From the NCBI GenBank assembly GCA_031264825.1, contig JAISDL010000191.1, positions 1-13,939 of the forward strand: a stretch of 13,939 nucleotides of DNA, in the 5' to 3' direction. The translations under genes and the position numbers were made by a program. The DNA comes from Accumulibacter sp. GTDB taxonomy: Bacteria > Pseudomonadota > Gammaproteobacteria > Burkholderiales > Rhodocyclaceae. Positions 13,263 through 13,939 of the stretch are shown in pieces. The first letter of the stretch is position 1, and each line of letters opens with the position of its first letter. The notes under the pieces are model-generated. The model had not been told where the DNA came from and did no database searches. It saw only the letters and a program-made list of their open reading frames with translations.

Positions 13263-13939
13263 ATGCCGAGCGCGCTTTTATCCGATTTCGATTCCCCTTC
13301 CGCCGTCATTCCGGTTTCTCTCTTGAACCGGCTGGCGCGCGAGGCGATCGAACGATCGTTTCCGCTGTGCTGGATCACGGGAGAAGTCTCGAACCTCGTC
13401 TCGGCGGCTTCGGGGCACGTCTATTTTTCACTGAAAGACGAAAACGCGCAGGTGCGTTGCGTCCTCTACCGTCCGCGCGCGCAGTTGCTCGGCTGGCGGC
13501 TGGAGAACGGGCAGCGCATCGACGTGCGCGCGCGCGCGACGCTTTATGAGGCGCGCGGCGATTTTCAACTCAACGTCGATTCCGCGCGAAAAACGGGCAA
13601 GGGGAATCTGTACGAGCAATTTCTCAGGCTCAAGGAAAAGCTCGAACGCGAAGGTCTCTTTTCACCGGAGGCCAAACGCGAATTGCCGAAATTTCCCAGA
13701 CGCATAGGGATTGTGACTTCGACGCACGCGGCGGTATTAAGCGACGTTCTGGCGACGCTCGCGCGCCGCGCGCCGCACGTCGACGCGATCGTCTATCCGA
13801 CGCCGGTTCAGGGTGCCGACGCGCCGGAACGGATCGTCGCGGCCTTGTCGGCGGCGGGCGCGCGGAACGAATGCGATCTGCTGATCGTCTGTCGGGGAGG
13901 AGGGAGCCTCGAAGACCTCTGGGCGTTCAACGACGAGAA
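13263..13939 (+). CDS. xseA: Exodeoxyribonuclease VII large subunit (5' part)
   Basis: Catalytic subunit of exonuclease VII, which degrades single-stranded DNA into oligonucleotides together with XseB. The 225 codons present begin MPSALLSDFDSPSAVIPVSL and run off the right edge. The N-terminal OB-fold is at about residues 12-110 (WITGEVSN, GHVYFSLKDENAQVRCVLYR). The start of the nuclease domain follows (LPKFPRRIGIVTSTHAAVLSDVL), with the conserved GGGSLEDLWAFNDE just before the window ends. The ATG at 13263 is the only in-frame start after a stop at 13251. AAAGG is about 12 bases upstream, rather far. TTGTGC (13227-13232) and TAAAAT (13251-13256), 18 bases apart, are a possible promoter that would start transcription very near the ATG. 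Confidence 0.96.
   Translation, partial: MPSALLSDFDSPSAVIPVSLLNRLAREAIERSFPLCWITGEVSNLVSAASGHVYFSLKDENAQVRCVLYRPRAQLLGWRLENGQRIDVRARATLYEARGDFQLNVDSARKTGKGNLYEQFLRLKEKLEREGLFSPEAKRELPKFPRRIGIVTSTHAAVLSDVLATLARRAPHVDAIVYPTPVQGADAPERIVAALSAAGARNECDLLIVCRGGGSLEDLWAFNDE

Overview
The window looks like a piece of a betaproteobacterial chromosome, possibly from the Rhodocyclales or Nitrosomonadales. This is inferred from gene order and protein resemblance, not from a search. The evidence is the conserved block ispB <-> rplU-rpmA-obgE-proB, a tRNA-Pro just after ispB, a PP0621-like small protein followed by pilS-pilR-ampD, and an H1/AlgP-like Lys/Ala repeat protein. The DNA is GC-rich, so long antisense open frames are common and were discounted.

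Layout, left to right. (1) Positions 1-161, minus strand: the N-terminus of an unrecognised, lower-GC gene leaving the window. (2) 162-646: a divergent intergenic region with a sigma70-like promoter. (3) 647-2263, plus: one reading frame with a Tat-type signal, a flavodoxin domain and a complete aldo/keto reductase domain. (4) 2266-2396: heptamer tandem repeats and copy A of an 81-bp inverted-repeat element, lying between the convergent fusion gene and proB. (5) 5423 down to 2413, minus: rplU, rpmA, obgE, proB, driven by a strong promoter at 5458-5485. (6) 5659-6627, plus: ispB, then tRNA-Pro(CGG) at 6666-6742. (7) 6743-7194: repeat-rich spacer with two more copies (B, C) of the 81-bp element and two other hairpins. 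(8) 7195-7899: a nitroreductase. (9) 7987-11750: four genes in tight, overlapping order, namely a small membrane/zinc-ribbon-like protein, PilS, PilR and AmpD. (10) 11751-12132: a regulatory spacer with 11-bp phased GTGACG repeats, promoter-like sequences, a hairpin and two candidate small ORFs. (11) 12133-13152: the H1/AlgP-like protein, closed by a strong terminator. (12) 13263 to the end: the start of xseA.

Functionally most of this is housekeeping: 50S ribosome proteins and a ribosome-assembly GTPase, the first step of proline synthesis, the quinone side-chain prenyl synthase, a tRNA and the large subunit of exonuclease VII. The regulatory theme is the type IV pilus two-component pair PilS/PilR, translationally coupled to the peptidoglycan-recycling amidase AmpD. 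The accessory parts are the Tat-flavodoxin-AKR fusion, the nitroreductase, the left-edge gene and the repeat family. I did not find a clear novel defence or mobile system. The best second-look items are the fusion protein, the 81-bp repeat family with its heptamer flanks, and the control region between ampD and the H1-like gene.
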